NCBI RefSeq assembly: GCF_029227915.1
Contig: NC_079879.1
Span: 8,184,001-8,248,000, forward strand
Direction of reading: 5' to 3'
From: Hydractinia symbiolongicarpus
Lineage: Eukaryota; Cnidaria; Hydrozoa; Anthoathecata; Hydractiniidae
DNA: 64,000 bases
Shown here: positions 47,421-61,130 of the stretch, in pieces
Layout: the number at the start of each line of letters is the position of its first letter
How positions within the stretch are numbered: position 1 is the first letter of the stretch
Notes under the pieces: generated by a model
Told to the model about the DNA's origin: nothing
Seen by the model: only the letters and a program-made list of their open reading frames with translations
Databases searched by the model: none
Translations under genes and position numbers: made by a program

Positions 47421-49370
47421 CTACCTATCTACTGTCAAACATTTTACCAAAAAAATGCACTTTCTCTCCCCACATCCTCCGTGTTCATGTTTTCAATATA
47501 GGTGCGTCTAGCTCGTGTAACTTAAAGCCATAGTTCTGTAACCACCTTGTTTACAGACGGACCTCTAGCATGGAGGGATCTAGCTACGTAGAAAGTCTTG
47601 GGAGCAAAATTATGTGAATGTTTTCCTCTCCGCCTCTGTGGAACTGGTCCGTAGAATTTCTCGCGGGCAAAAATTTCCTTCTCGACCATCGTTATTCAGT
47701 GCAGCTTTATTTCGACTCTCCACAAATTTCAAAATAGAAACCTTGTAGGACATTTTACTCTCAAGTCAACTATTTCTGTTTCTTTTTTATTTATTTAAGA
47801 AGTCTTGATTTCATATTAGTTTAAAATCTGCAAGGATACAAACACTGATCTTTACACCAATTAGTGCAGTCTAATTCATTGTAGCGATTGAAAGCTACTG
47901 CATTTGTAAAATACGAAAAGATCTGATAAAAGAAAATTCATGCGAGTTATTTTTACAATTTTAATATTTTTGCAGTTATTATTAAAGTTAACATCCTGCG
48001 AAAAAACAAGTTGGCTTCATATAAAAGAGCTTAACAAGTTGTCTTAGCCAACAGAACTTTGGAATGGGCTCGTGTCGCTGTGTTTTTTTATGCGGTACCA
48101 GTCTAGTGTAGCGGTACGAAATTTTTTAGAACTGTAGAAGAAGAGTTAACTTGTTAAACAAGGTATGGTTTTATTATTTTACGCTGCAGAACATACTGCA
48201 GGAACGGCTGGTTTATTTTAATAAATCTCGATTGGTTCTCAAGTTTTTTGACTTGATTTTGATAATTATGCTAATTAATGCATGACATCATGTATTAGAA
48301 AAAATGAAGTGCTGTTTTAAGTGTTTATCAAGGTATGTAGTATTGTAAATCTGTTTTCATCTATGTAATTGTTTTTCTAATCGATGATATCATAATTAGC
48401 TAAACTTTTTTGAGATGACAGTATTTTCACTAAAAAATAAGCAGATTTAAGGATCTTTTCATATTTTCCCAAAGACATCAAGGATATTTCGGAAGATTTT
48501 AAAGACACGCCAGAAGTAAAGAACAAATAAATTCTGTACACATATAGCATTTCTATTCGTTTTGAAAATAAAAAGATGTGACAAACCGTATAGTCTTGTA
48601 ACAATAAAATTGAGAGGATTTAAAGAAAAAGTTGTTTAAAATCTACTTTTAGAGAAGATTTGATAAATTTTGAGGAGGCCTGAGAAAACCAGAGAAAAAA
48701 GATCATAAGAAGAAACAAGCAATAAAAAAATTATCAATAAGTTCAGAACACAACGATTTTTTTTCCATAAATTTCCCTCTACGAAAAACAAAACAAATGC
48801 ATATGCTTTAACAAAAACAACGACAACATAAAATTTATTGAAAATCAACAAAAAAAAATTAAATACTTTCTGAATAAAACTCTATTAAAAATTATAAATA
48901 TAATTTCTTCCTCTAATGTTTTGATAATAAATAATAGCTAAACTACCAACAGAAATTTATTTAATGCACAGAAGTAAAGCACAGTTTTGAAAGTAAGAGC
49001 GAGAAAGAATCCTCCAATGGGCTATTTTGTTCATTTCCCAATACAGGGTGTCCACTTGAAAGTTGCCTTCGACTTTCCTGACATTTTTAGTTAAAATCCT
49101 GACTTTTTCCTGTAGTTAGTTATGGCTGATGATCTAGTTGATTGTCGAAAAAAGAAAAAATGGAATATTAAAGAAGAAAAACGAAGGTTGAAACAAAGAT
49201 AAAAACTGACATTAAAGAACATTTAAATTGAAAAGTATGTGCATTACGAGGACTTTAAGTTTAAGTTTTATGTCATTTTTCCTGAACTAATCTATTTACT
49301 ATGAATAAAACTATAGATATGCAATATATATATATATATATATAATATACTTTTTTAGTTTTATAAAGTT

Positions 49371-52300
49371 TTATTTCGGTTTATTTAAATATCTTAATAT
49401 TAAATAAAATGAAAGCCTAAATATCACAATATACGTCCACAATATAAGAAGCGATTCTGTTACACTCAGATCTACAGTAGTGATTGTAGAAAGTATGTCC
49501 GCACCGTGTATGTATTCTGTACCATTGCGGCTGCAGACATCAAATGTTGATTCCGCAGAACATCTACAATAAACATTGAAGTTTTCATGTTAATGAGAGC
49601 TACATAAATGGCGACTTTTGGATCACATAGCTTTAAAAAGAATATTGGATGGAAACAAACGACAACTTACTTAAATAATTCGGTAGCATACCCAAACTCA
49701 AAATGAATTAAAGCGTTGTACGCATAGGTGGTATGAGCGACGTACTTCGCCCATGTGAGCCAATACGGTATATGCTTGGTATAAAATCCAGCCAACAGCA
49801 TAGTGGACAAAGCGAATATGATAGCAGTAGTTATGGATCTTTTAAAGTTCTTAATTGCTCCACCAATACACAACCCAAATGTCTTTAAAGAAAGAAAATT
49901 ATTTTATTACTTCATTGTGGCAATCAAACCTCTTACTGTCTTAAAAAGATGTACAAATTACTTGGGATGTACTATCATTTTATAGACAATGTTAAGAAGT
50001 AGATGACCCTAAGAAAAACCTCACATCGATCAAAGTAGTCTCAATACTTAATACTCTTACAAAACTTAAGAATCTGAAAAGTTTGATATCAATTTAGTGT
50101 ACTAAACACTATAAATCGATATCCATACTCACATTACAATAGGTTCTTCACAATCTACAACCCTAGTCGAAATCTGTTGAGACGACGTAGCAAATTTTAA
50201 ACATTGTCCTTACAAGTAATCATGTACGCTGTTTTATAATAGATGCGTGATTTGAACACGTCAATGTTTACTGCGGGCTAAGACTTTAGATTATTTGGTT
50301 AGATTCTAAATATTAAAATGAGCTTTGAAATGCATTGTTTCCTAATGCGAGTATGTAACGCTGTTTAAAATGAGCCACCAAATGGGCCTACACATCCGCA
50401 AAAGTAGCATTGCAACAACTTTCCGCCTACAAGTTTTGTCCACTTGATACTATTTACCAATATTGTTGGCCTCAAAACAGTGACAGTTAAAAAACATATT
50501 AAAATGAAAAGCATTATGTACGTACGGGGGGGACTTGGTAAAAAGTTTCCTGTCATTTTTCTCTGTCGTTGTAACAATAATTTGTGACCAAGACAGTAAA
50601 ACTTCCGCATCCTACATTTTCTTCTTTAATTCTTTTATTCATTATTAAAAAGAAATTTTCGCAATTGAAGTTGAAGTCAGAAACATAAACATTGAAGATA
50701 AAGCTAAGTATAATATGAGTAAGAAACACACCTGGGCTAAAATAGATACGCTTATAATCGTAAACACCCCAAGCAGATAGACCGGCGACCGATTCAAACC
50801 TGTCATCCAATAAACAATGGAGTACAGGGCAACAGGTTGCAGAAGAAGGATAGGTAACTCGCTGATACATTTAGCAGTGTAGTAAGCAGATAGACGATAC
50901 ATCCCAGCAGCACGTTCTTTGGCTATGCAATTTCTTTCAGAAGGAACTATAACAAAAATATTATTTTTCAAAGGGTTCCAATTAAATCTGAAATGGTTCA
51001 CTGACCAATATAACGAAGTTCTTCAGGCACACTTCGCGAGAAGCATAACTTAAAATTTGGGCAATAAACATTTTTAAATAAAGATTTTATATATTCGACA
51101 AAAAAATATCGTTAGCAATTAGAGCATTGAAAAAATCTCCTTTAGCTTTAAACCTATTAAGGCTAGGAAAAATGAGAGTAAATGGTGTGCGAATTGGTGG
51201 GGAATAATGATGGGTGTGCAAAAATGTTCTACCACAATAACTTGCATAACATAAAAATTTACATCTAAAGGTATCAACAACCCTAAAGCCAAGGGTTGTT
51301 AACACAAGACTTATTGTAAAGGGGTGCTTGGGACTCCAACACTGATGATATTTCCTTTAACAATGCATTGTATCCAACATTAATTCTACCATACGGTCTT
51401 TAACTCGTTTACTTTATTCTATATCATAGTAAAAATGTGGGAAGGTAAAAAACTCACATGTCATAATTGCAAAAAACATTGGAGTCATAGACAAGTAGAT
51501 AACTGTAAAGAAAACCTAAAATAGACAAACAAAGGAAATAAATTATGGTTAAATAACTAAAATAAAAGATGGGTATAAAAATAATCTAATTATACAGTAT
51601 AATCATTAAAGCTCTTCAAGAGAAATAAGCATTAGGAATATTGTGTTTTAAATTGAACTTATTATCATTAAAATTATTATTATCAAATATTTATACAGGA
51701 TACTCGTATCAGTATATGAAAATTTTTTTTTACAAACGAGTCATGTGGCATATATGAAAACAGAAAAAACATACAAATAGAAAAGTTTAAAACCTATGTA
51801 TTTAGGGACAGATAGAAAGACCACATGGGTATATGAAAGAGTGGAAAAAAAGGTTATGAGTGAAAGAAAAGGGACACGTATCACTACATAATAAGTGCTT
51901 ATCACATGCAAATAGCAGAATAACTCACAACTCCTTCTCTGTCCTTTAGAGTTTTTTCTTCATAAGGTATGTTAAACCAAATAAGACCAGCTATAACAGC
52001 AATTGCAAATGTCTAAAGAAAAACAAAGCAGTTTATTAATAGAAACTATTAGAAACGTCTTTTTAGAAAATTGTAAGGGCTAAGAATCTATCCTAACCTG
52101 TATAAAACTAAGCTTGTCCCAAAAATCACGCTTACATTGGATAAAAGCTCTCTTGCACAGAGCAGATGTTTGTGTTTTAAACGATGTTGGCCATCTAGAC
52201 AATTGGTTTTTTTTAAAATCAGGAGCTTCCTAAACGTATAACATAAAATACAGACCATAAAAACCTTATAATTTACCTTCATAATAAAATTGGGAGTAAA

Positions 52301-54376
52301 CTATAAGAACATGTTTGCCATTTTTAAAACAACATGCATACTTGATCTAAAAGCAATTTCCCATTAACTTGGGTTTCATCGTCTTCAGTATGCCCTTTTA
52401 TGTCAGCACCATTACACAAGTTCTCTGCGCTCTTTACAGAGTTGAGGTCAACACTTTCTGAAGTTTCATCTTCACAGTATATTCTAGTTTCTCGATTGCT
52501 AAAAAAAATCAAATTACTAAGACCTTTTACAAAATTTTACAAGTAACACATAAAAATTGTTTTACCTTTTAAACTCCTGGAATTTTTGAACAATTTTATC
52601 TTGTACTTTCTTTTCGGCAGATAGCTGCTCCACTAAAAATTCAATGGAAGGATAATATAGCAACATACCTAATCTAAACATTGATAACCAGACAGACAAG
52701 CTACAAACTGAAATAGTATATTAAGAGTTTTAAAAATGTTCTGAACTATTTAGCAAATTCATGCAGGACATATCATATTTTACTTTTTGAGATTTTAACT
52801 TTACATTTTCTTTTAGGCAGTTAACACAAGTACACTAGTTTGAGATTTGATAATAAAACGTACTGATGAAGTCAGCTGGATTCCAATTTATATGACATGG
52901 CATTCCTATGTGCTCAAAGAATTTTAAGACGCCTGATAACTTTCCATAATAAGCTATCTATAAAAGAATAAATTTAGTCACAAGTTTGGGAAAAGTTTTT
53001 TTTAACTAAACCTTATATTAAAGAGGTTATGGCTTTATATAACTTATGAAATGTTATGTACCCTTCCATTGCAGAGAAGTAAGATTTTATCAAACATATG
53101 AAAGACATGACTCGAAGGTTGATGAATGGTTGTCACTACCGCACGATTCTGAGTTTGAGCAAGTTTTTTTACAGTGTTAATTAGGTTACAAGCTGTTGAA
53201 GAATCCAATCCAGAAGTTGGCTCCTGAAAAACATAATTATATATTTCTTTAAATAGATTATAAATTGACATAAAAAGGCAGTCAAAAAAAAAACAAAAAA
53301 AAAAAAACAAAGTGAAAAGTGAAATATATTATAGATATTTAAAACTAAAAAAAAAAAAACTTACATCCAAAATAAGCAAAGAAGGGTTCGTTATCAATTC
53401 AACACCAATGCTACAACGTTTTTTCTCTCCTATCAAAATATGATGTATGAATAAGTAAGTCAAAATTAACTATTATTAAATGCAACAAGATCTTTAGACC
53501 ATAAAAAGACAAATGTAAGGTGAATACTTGGCAACTGAGAAATCAAAATTCTTTAACTCCCATATGATTTTCCAAATATTCAGCTCTTAAAGATCTAAGG
53601 GAAGTGCCTTATTAAATAGATCACAAGAGGCAGTATCTATAAATTCTTAAATTATAACTAATACTTCTACATGCTTCTTCATGGGGAAGCATAAACTTGC
53701 AGATCAACTAACACAAATCATTTGATTTTTTTAATCAAATTTGGCCTGGAATTAGTTTAACCATAATTGGAAAGCTATTCTATTTCTCTTTCATTTGCTT
53801 GAATTGCTAATTGACAGGACTTGATGGAAAAAAATTATTTGAAAAGGAACAAATTATTAAAGCAAGTTAGATCTATGCATTTTTTTATAAGCAACTGGTC
53901 AAAAACTAAAAACTGTAAGCAACTAGCCGGTCTGAAAATTTGTAAACAATAATAGCACCTAAGAAAAAAAAAATAACATTTAACTCTAGGATTACCACCA
54001 TCATCATCATGTCTTAAATTTCATCATCATCATGCTAACAAACAATGAACAAGACTAAAAAGGTGTTTTTTTCCTCGTCCATTAGAAATGTTTTAATGCT
54101 TTATTATTGTTATTTTAACTCATTCATGTTCTAATATATTTTTTAACCTTGTATAGTTTAAATTGTATTTGAAAACAAAGGTGATCACTTTTTAACTTTT
54201 TATTTTTTATTCTTTTTCTTTTCAATGTTCACAGATTATAAATGTTAATATGTTTGATTGAGCTGACGCAGTTTAACGTTTATCATTTTTTGTTTCTTTT
54301 TTGTTCTAGTGGCCCCCAGTGGAAACAATCCACTAACTATAGGTTTTTGTGATTTTTTTGGGCTAGCTACTTTAAA

Positions 54377-54424
<48 letters not shown>

Positions 54425-57400
54425 GGTGTAAGATCAATTTTGTTTATTCCTAAATATTAAAATGATATGCAAAATTTCAACCATGAATACAGTATGGTCT
54501 CATTATTCAGCTCTAAAGTTTATTCTATTTTGTCTGTCACTTTAAAATATCTAATGCACAGTACACAAATATGCCTGAACAAGAAAAAATCAAATGCACC
54601 AGTCCCATTTTTCTTCTTCAGAAATTTAGAAAATTTAATCACCACTTAACATTTGATGTATGCTTATAGTCTTTTCTAGATTCACAGATATTAAGTTGAT
54701 AGTAAAAAAGGTTAAACATAAAAAAATCAGACAGTTTTGCCTACCTCCTGAGCAACCAGTCACAAACAAACCACCACCCATAACTAAAAAAATAGAAATG
54801 GAAAACTAAGCATTCATATTATATAGTCACCTTTTTTGCGCTGTTTTACACAAAAACTTAATATATAATATAAATAATAAGAAAATAAAACCTACCTGTA
54901 TTAGCACATTTACGCAAACCCAATTCATCAATAACTTCATTTACAACACCATGTTTTTGCTGCTTGCTTAACTTGTCTGGTAACCTTACTTCACCAACAA
55001 ACTATATATATAATATGGCAAATGTAACTTAATTGCTCAATCTGGCCAAATTTTAAACCAAAACAGGAGAATAATTTTGTTGCAATTCCAAACATAACAA
55101 TGCAGTAAGAAAAATGCTGTACATTGAAGAAAGGTCAACTTAACCATCACTGATTTTGACTGTACACCATCAGCAAACTTTGTTGCCAATATTAAAAAAA
55201 CTAATAGCACTTTTATCAACGAACAAAATAAAATGAATGAATAAAATATACACAGAGGCTCATATTTTAGAGGAAAGAAAGTATGTACGAAATTTACATT
55301 TCAAAGCTACAGCTAAATATATATATATATATATATATAGGTGAAAATAGGCAAAAGGTACATATTTGCAATTACCTGTAGTGTCTGATTAACAGTCAGG
55401 TGGGAAAAGAAAACATCTTCCTGTAAAACATAGCCAATTCCTCTTCTAAGACGCTTTGTAGCTTTTTGGCCATTAATGAGAATTTTACCACTATCCAGTG
55501 AGATCCCTTTCTCTCTACCAGATAGTAAATTTAACAAAGTGGATTTACCAGCACCTGAGATTAAATGGTCGTTATTAAAGAAATCTTATATAATAGTTTA
55601 CAAAAACACAGTTTTTATAAATATGCATTTCTTTTTTATTAATACGAAAAGTTGTCTGTGACTGAAAATAACGAACAAGCCAAAATTCGGCTTTCCAAAG
55701 GAGAGGTTTTTTTCCTTAAATAGAATAACAAGTGGAAATGACCGACCTCAAATTTTTTTGAGATCAATTTCTAAACAAAACTTGCAAAGTGCCTATTTGC
55801 GAACACCCACTTCATGAATGTAACTTGACGAACTTTAGATTTAAATTTGTATATCTGACATTCATTATTCGAAAAACATAAATCGAAGAAAAAAATCAAA
55901 AATTACTTTTTAACAGATGATTTTCTTAAGTTGACTTTTACGACTTCCACCGTTGGTGCGGGTTATAATGTGGTGCGGGTTATGTGATAAGTTTTATATT
56001 TTCAGTCATTTATTGTGAAATTTAAAGTTTATACATTCAATGAAGAAAATAGTACCAACGGGATAAAATGCGTACATTAATATAACTGCATGCGCGATCC
56101 TATATCTACGTAATCTTACTTCAACTACGTGATTTATTTTTTTCACACAGTGTAATTGCTTTAACTTTCTATTGCTTGCCAGTGCTAATATTACGAGCTC
56201 TCTCTGAAACAATTCTGAAGATCATTTTTCTTTTGTGTTAAATATAATCCTAATCTATTTATATCTTTGCAATCACATTGAGCACATTGAAATGATTTGC
56301 TTCTGGTAATAGAGCAATATAACAGGTATTATTTTTAGGTTTAATCGACGGGTATTTCACAACCTAGTGCCCAGGACTTACTTATTAATTCCTGTTTAAA
56401 ATATTGAAAAATGGTAAAATTAAAGTATAGATAAAAATTTTCTTTTTTATCTTTGCTATCTTCGAGAAACAGGTCGGCACTAAAAATATCAAAAATAAAT
56501 ATAAAATACAATTAATTAGACGCACGCAATTATCTTCTCCTTATTGCCGCCATTTATTTTATCATGCACACTGTGATTGCTGAGATATAAATAGATAACA
56601 AAATTCTATAAACATTAGAAAAGAACATTCCGTACATCGCTGTTACAGACAATCCGTGATAATTATTATGTTGTTTATTTTTATGCCAAAAAAACTTATC
56701 ACCTGATAGAATGGATTTTTTTGTTTGTTTTTTTAATCGCAGGAAGCAAGAGTTATTATTGGCTGAAACCAATGTCTACAAATAAAAAGAAAACAGCATT
56801 GTCTAATTTAGTACTGTCTGCATTAGCAGAAGATCGACTTGTCAAATTGATTTTAATTCATTATTATTTCGGCAATCGGAGACAAGGAAGTTAAGACTGA
56901 GAGAGTCGCTAGTTCAGACACTCGGTTCTCATGTTTGGGGTTCACAAGTTTATACACACGCACATGTTTATAAAATGATTAAGGTAAATAAAAATACGCA
57001 AAAAATTTTTCTTAACACGATGGGGGTTATACGAAGGTGCTGGCTATCTGATAGCATCTAGTTTATAACTCCCTAAAAAAGCTGAAATGCGGGTTATACG
57101 ATGTGCGGGTTATACCAGAAAATACTGTAGGTGTATAAAATAACTTTGCAATGTGGAGGGGTAAGTGTATAAAATAACATTGGAATGTGGAGGAGGGTTG
57201 GTGAAAAAAATTGTTTCGATCACTCATTCCTAAAATAGATCACAGGAAGAAATAAAAGTATTGCACAATAGTTCATTCAAATGTGTAAAGACGGCTGCTC
57301 TCATTTTCAAAAATATATAATCAAGTTTGACGTGATCAATTCAATTTTGAAAATCTACATCATGCAAGTACAAAGTATTGTGCAACAATCTAGTAAACAC

Positions 57401-57877
57401 ATGCAAAACAAATTGGCTTATTTTCGCTAGGTTTCATGTATAATCAATTTAAAATTGTTTAAAAGGTCAAGACGTGCAAGAAAAAAGTGCGAGAAAATTT
57501 GTTAAAAAAATTTTTTCTCTGTAAGTGAAAATTTCAGATATTCAAATTTAAAAATCCTTACAAATTTCACGTGCATGACTATCCAGGGCCCCATCTTTGA
57601 TGTCACGTACACAACCAGTGCCAGATGCTGACTGTGCACATAATTTTTTCAGGCCTGACTATATATATAAAGTATACATCAATCAAAGATAAAAATATAT
57701 ACCTGATGGTCCCATTATGGCAAGCACTTCTCCAGGTTTTATTTCACCAGAAATATCTTGCAAAATCTTTTTTCCTTCAACACTTGCATTTAACTTTTTA
57801 AACTTTAAATGTATCGGTATTGTTTGTACATCCTCCTTGTTATCAGATATGTCCAATTTTACTTCTTCACTTGTCAT
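49371..57877 (-). CDS. ABCG-family half-transporter, 15 exons
   Basis: Membrane exporter of the ABCG (White/ABCG2) family: nucleotide-binding domain first, six membrane segments after, expected to work as a dimer. Exons: 57703-57877, 55376-55554, 54896-55001, 54745-54783, 53365-53429, 53062-53223, 52864-52957, 52566-52632, 52342-52498, 52098-52229, 51929-52012, 51458-51515, 50732-50946, 49671-49882, 49371-49563; phases agree, 645 residues. Seen: Walker A GPSGAGKST near 57, Q-loop YVLQEDVFF, signature CSGGEKKR, Walker [15 protein letters not shown]-loop TIHQPSS. The membrane half starts at [15 protein letters not shown] and contains [20 protein letters not shown] and the last loop with two Cys before the final TM. 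An in-frame ATG at 57940 is an alternative start. The substrate is unknown. Confidence 0.93.
54300..54424 (+). repeat. possible retroelement 3' end with (TTA)n tract
   Basis: An ABCG intron contains 'tagtggcccccagtggaaac', then 'gggctagctac', then about 16 copies of ATT/TTA (54376-54424). A unique segment followed by a trinucleotide tract recalls the 3' end of a LINE or SINE. No coding part is present and the left boundary is unclear. Confidence 0.35.
55555..57702. other. large ABCG intron 1
   Basis: This 2.1-kb intron splits the Walker A codon series (GPSG/GAGKST). No exon, strong repeat or RNA gene was recognised inside; short frames are AT-rich. Two adjacent near-repeats, 'gtgtataaaataac' with 'aatgtggagg', occur near 57131-57191. 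Confidence 0.5.
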
Positions 57878-59163
57878 CTTGTTTAACTTCTTCACTTGCT
57901 TAACCAGTCTAATTATAATATTATTGTATTCCCAGCACAAGTTAATTATACTTGTTTACACTATAACATTTATATAAGAAAACTGTTTTAGAAAGATGTG
58001 TATTATTAGCACTTATAGAGATTAAAAAATGTTTACTAATATATAGTGAAATGGTGCATAGCCGAAACTAAAGTACCGATCAACCAAAATTTTCTACACC
58101 TGTTAAGATATATTACACCCGGGTGAGACATACATACAATTGAGTCAGTTTTTAAAATAAAGTCAATCCCCAGCCTATAATATATATTACATATAGCTAC
58201 AGCTAAATCATGATCAAAATAGCTATAGGAAGATATTATATATTAAATATATGTTTAATAACCAGTAAAGCTAATATATACTTGCTACATTATTTATAGT
58301 TGGCTATACAACAGCTACCAAACTCTATTTGATTTCAGTCTATATTTATTTTTATGGAATTGTACAGCTAGCTAGTTTGTCTTCGTTTGTTTTCCTTCTA
58401 TAAGGGCTTACAAACATTTAAACAAATGTGTTTTGCATTTTGTTTCTTGTTTTGTAATGCTTTATTTTTTTGTGGTGACCAGCATCTTCTCATAGCCAAA
58501 GGGTAAGAATTTTGGTCTCCTTACAGTGTTAATACTTCTTATCTTCTTTTACCTGTTTACACCAAACACTGCTTACAAGAAGGCACAAATTACATACACT
58601 CAGCAATTTATATCAACCTTGATGCCACATAAGCAAAAAATGTATTTTAAATTTTTTGCTGAATCATAAGCAATGAAGTACAATAACAGAAACTATTGTC
58701 ATGTTAAGCCCACATGCATGGATAGCTATCTAGATAACTAGCTACATCATTGTAAAGTTTAGTTGATAATACCATTTCATTGACAAAAGAAATGAAAACA
58801 AGAAAGCTTTCTTTCTCATGTTTTCTCAAATCACAAATACTTACTAATATATATTAACACTTCCTACGCTTGATAACAGAAAAGAGCCTGCAAGACTACC
58901 AGTTCCATTTCTACAAAAAAAGGTTAAAAAATGCAAGTGGTGCAATATTGCAACTGCATCCGGACCGTTGTGCGTTTTGGCATAATGACGCACGCAAATT
59001 TGTGCATCACTTATGTTGGTGATTAATGACATAGCAATAAAAATGCAAACGTAAGGAAGGGTACTGCAAAAGTAATAACAAACATTCTTACATCACCCGT
59101 ATGCTAGGCTGGTTAGTGTACACTACACGTGCAATTTTTTTAATTTTCAAGTTTCGCGGGACT

Positions 59164-60078
59164 GTTCTGCCCAGATTGCGAAAACGGCCTGTTTACAACC
59201 GGGACAGCCGGATTATGTACACATGATCCGATTATGTTTTTTTGCACTGGTTATGTAGTGGTGACCGGATTATGAACGCTGATATAATGGCTGGCCAGGC
59301 AGGCTGTGATTGGCATTTTCTTCGAGCTTTTGTGAATTAAACATTCTCTGGAAGATAGAACACCCCTAAAAACTAGACATGGCGGAAGAAAAAAGTCTCG
59401 ACGTAATTCTTAGTATAAACTAATCTTGTAGTAAATACATTTCAGCATAATATACTTTGAAGTAACTAAATTTCACGGAACCTAAATTATTCTTTTTGCG
59501 GGAATTAAGTTTGAAAAGTTATTAAACTTGCGAATCCCAAAATTTAGTATTTGCCGCGAAATTTCGTTTCATTTGAGAGCAACAACAACTTTGCCACCAG
59601 GGCTATTCGCTTGTCAGAAGTGATGACGAATGATATAAAAGCGGTCGGCCCCGATTATATTTGTTCTATAAGTCTGGAATAATATTTGACTGTCATACAT
59701 AAGCCGGCCTTCCCCGATTATGTGCGTTCTATAATAAGTGAGAAATAATAGAAAAATGCCATACATAAGCCGGTCGGCCCCGATTACGTTCGTTCTATAA
59801 GTTTCGAATAATATTTGACTGTGTCATACATAAGTCGGCTTGCCCCGATTATGTTCGTTCTATAATAAATGAGAAATAATATTGCACTGTCGTATATAAA
59901 CTGGCCTGCCCTGATTATATGTCCCTTTTATAAGTGCCAAATAATATTTTTTGAGTAATAAGCCGGCCTGTCCTGATTATGTTGCCCTGATTATGTATTT
60001 TCTGCCCTGTTCTTAACCAGTGCAAGCTGCCGTACTTAATCAGGCCGATGTTCATTATCCGGGCAGAACAGGACGACC
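59164..60078. mobile_element. foldback-type element with internal tandem repeats
   Basis: The left end carries ACTGTTCTGCCCAGAT and, further in, TTGCACTGGTTATG. The right end, reverse-complemented, carries CCTGTTCTGCCCGGAT and then TTGCACTGGTTAAG. Spacing differs by some indels, so these are imperfect inverted ends. The inside is largely tandem repeat. Exact ends and target duplication could not be fixed. No ORF. Confidence 0.5.
59636..59995. repeat. 65-bp tandem repeat, about 5.5 units
   Basis: Units start near 59636, 59697, 59763, 59828, 59894 and 59957, each with 'acataagccggcc', 'ccccgattatgt' and 'gttctataa'. Alternate units end 'ctataagt' or 'ctataataa', so a dimer of about 130 bp may be the real repeating unit. 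Confidence 0.75.
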
Positions 60079-60780
60079 GGTAGCCCAGCCCGGCCAGACA
60101 GGCCGTTTGTTTCTTTTGTTGTGCAATCTCCTTGTTAAGAAAAAGTCAAACAGCTTGTCGCTGCGGAAAGAAATTACCTAAAAGTGTCAGTACTTTTGAT
60201 AAGAAATGACCCATTATTTAACTATTTTTTACTTTATACTTTTTTGATATTTATAATACGCGGAGCATACAAATTAATTTTCACAAAAAGATTACGTTGG
60301 TTCCTAGCCGTCCGCGAAAAAAAAAATAAGCGAGGCAATAAGATGTAAATCGGTCTCGTCGGATGAACTTTAGCATGTTGTGTATCTAATTATCTACCTG
60401 CACTATTTTTTTCAGTCAAGGCAGGTAAAGGCAAATTTCGGAGCTATAGATAGCTCAAAGCGCAGCTTCAAACACTCAAACCACTGTTGTTCGTCCAGGG
60501 TTGTCCAGGATAGGACAGCTAGCTATAGCTTAGCTCCAATATAGTTTAAATCTCGAATTTGGAAAAAATATAAAACTTCACTCTATTTTAAAAAAAGATG
60601 CTCTACATTTGAAAAATGTATTTTTTTTCTCTCGAGTTTTTGTTTTTCTCTTTTTGTTGTAGATATATACTATCAAAGCAAAGTCTCATGTACGGGTATT
60701 AGCAACACGTTCCAAGCTATATATATATTATGATAAAAAATAACTTTACGAGAAAGTGTTTTAAAGATTTTTCCTTCGAC

Positions 60781-61130
60781 TGATGATGATGATGATGTGC
60801 ATATTTTACATGGCTAGCCTCACAAATATCGAGGGATATACCCTGTCTATTATTTCCAGGAGGGGCCATGGCGTAGATGGAGAGTCCTAGAGTATTTAAT
60901 GCTCATTTTGAGCTACGCAGACCCAATTAGAGCCCGCGCTCTACTAGACAACTCCCGGCAACATCCAACAGCCCACACAGTGTGCCATCTTCCCAATTTC
61001 CCTCACATGGCTTGGGTTAACCCGGGGCTATGGTAACATTCACTCGCCCATGTTGAATCGCCGTCAAGAGGAATCGAACCCCGGTCTCCCGCACAGAGTA
61101 CGAGAGCTATAACCACTAATCTACGGCGCT
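60781..61130 (-). mobile_element. tRNA-derived SINE, about 350 bp
   Basis: The 5' 72 nt (61130-61059, minus) are tRNA-like: A-box TAGATTAGTGGTTATAGCTC, B-box GGGGTTCGATTCC, and CGCCGT/ACGGCG acceptor pairing with an imperfect first pair. A unique body follows, then CTAGCCATGTAAAA and a (CAT)n-type tail at 60796-60781. The 3' part recurs alone at 47371-47420, showing that it is an interspersed family. Its length, tail and imperfect fold argue against a functional tRNA gene. Confidence 0.85.

Larger units (their letters stand above)
44420..49370. other. intergenic MITE- and repeat-rich DNA
   Basis: The missing 5' exons of the RING gene should lie here or beyond, but none could be recognised. 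Contents seen: two MITEs (45444-45915 and 45943-46259), a GC-richer repeat-like stretch at 46780-47040, a SINE 3'-end fragment (47371-47420), a 55-codon minus frame at 47522-47689 of unclear meaning, degenerate T-rich repeats at 48380-48700 and an AT run at 49325-49342. Confidence 0.45.

Noticed and set aside
47522-47689. 55-codon minus-strand frame, considered as a first exon of the RING gene
   Set aside because: It has protein-like composition, but no donor with the phase 2 needed to join the exon at 44419 and no membrane segment.
54376-54424. (TTA)n tract considered as a CRISPR-like or regulatory array
   Set aside because: Simple trinucleotide repeat in a eukaryotic intron; no spacers.
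61059-61130. 72-nt tRNA-like sequence considered as a real tRNA gene
   Set aside because: The first acceptor pair and anticodon arm are imperfect and it is joined to a SINE body with a trinucleotide tail whose 3' part recurs elsewhere.
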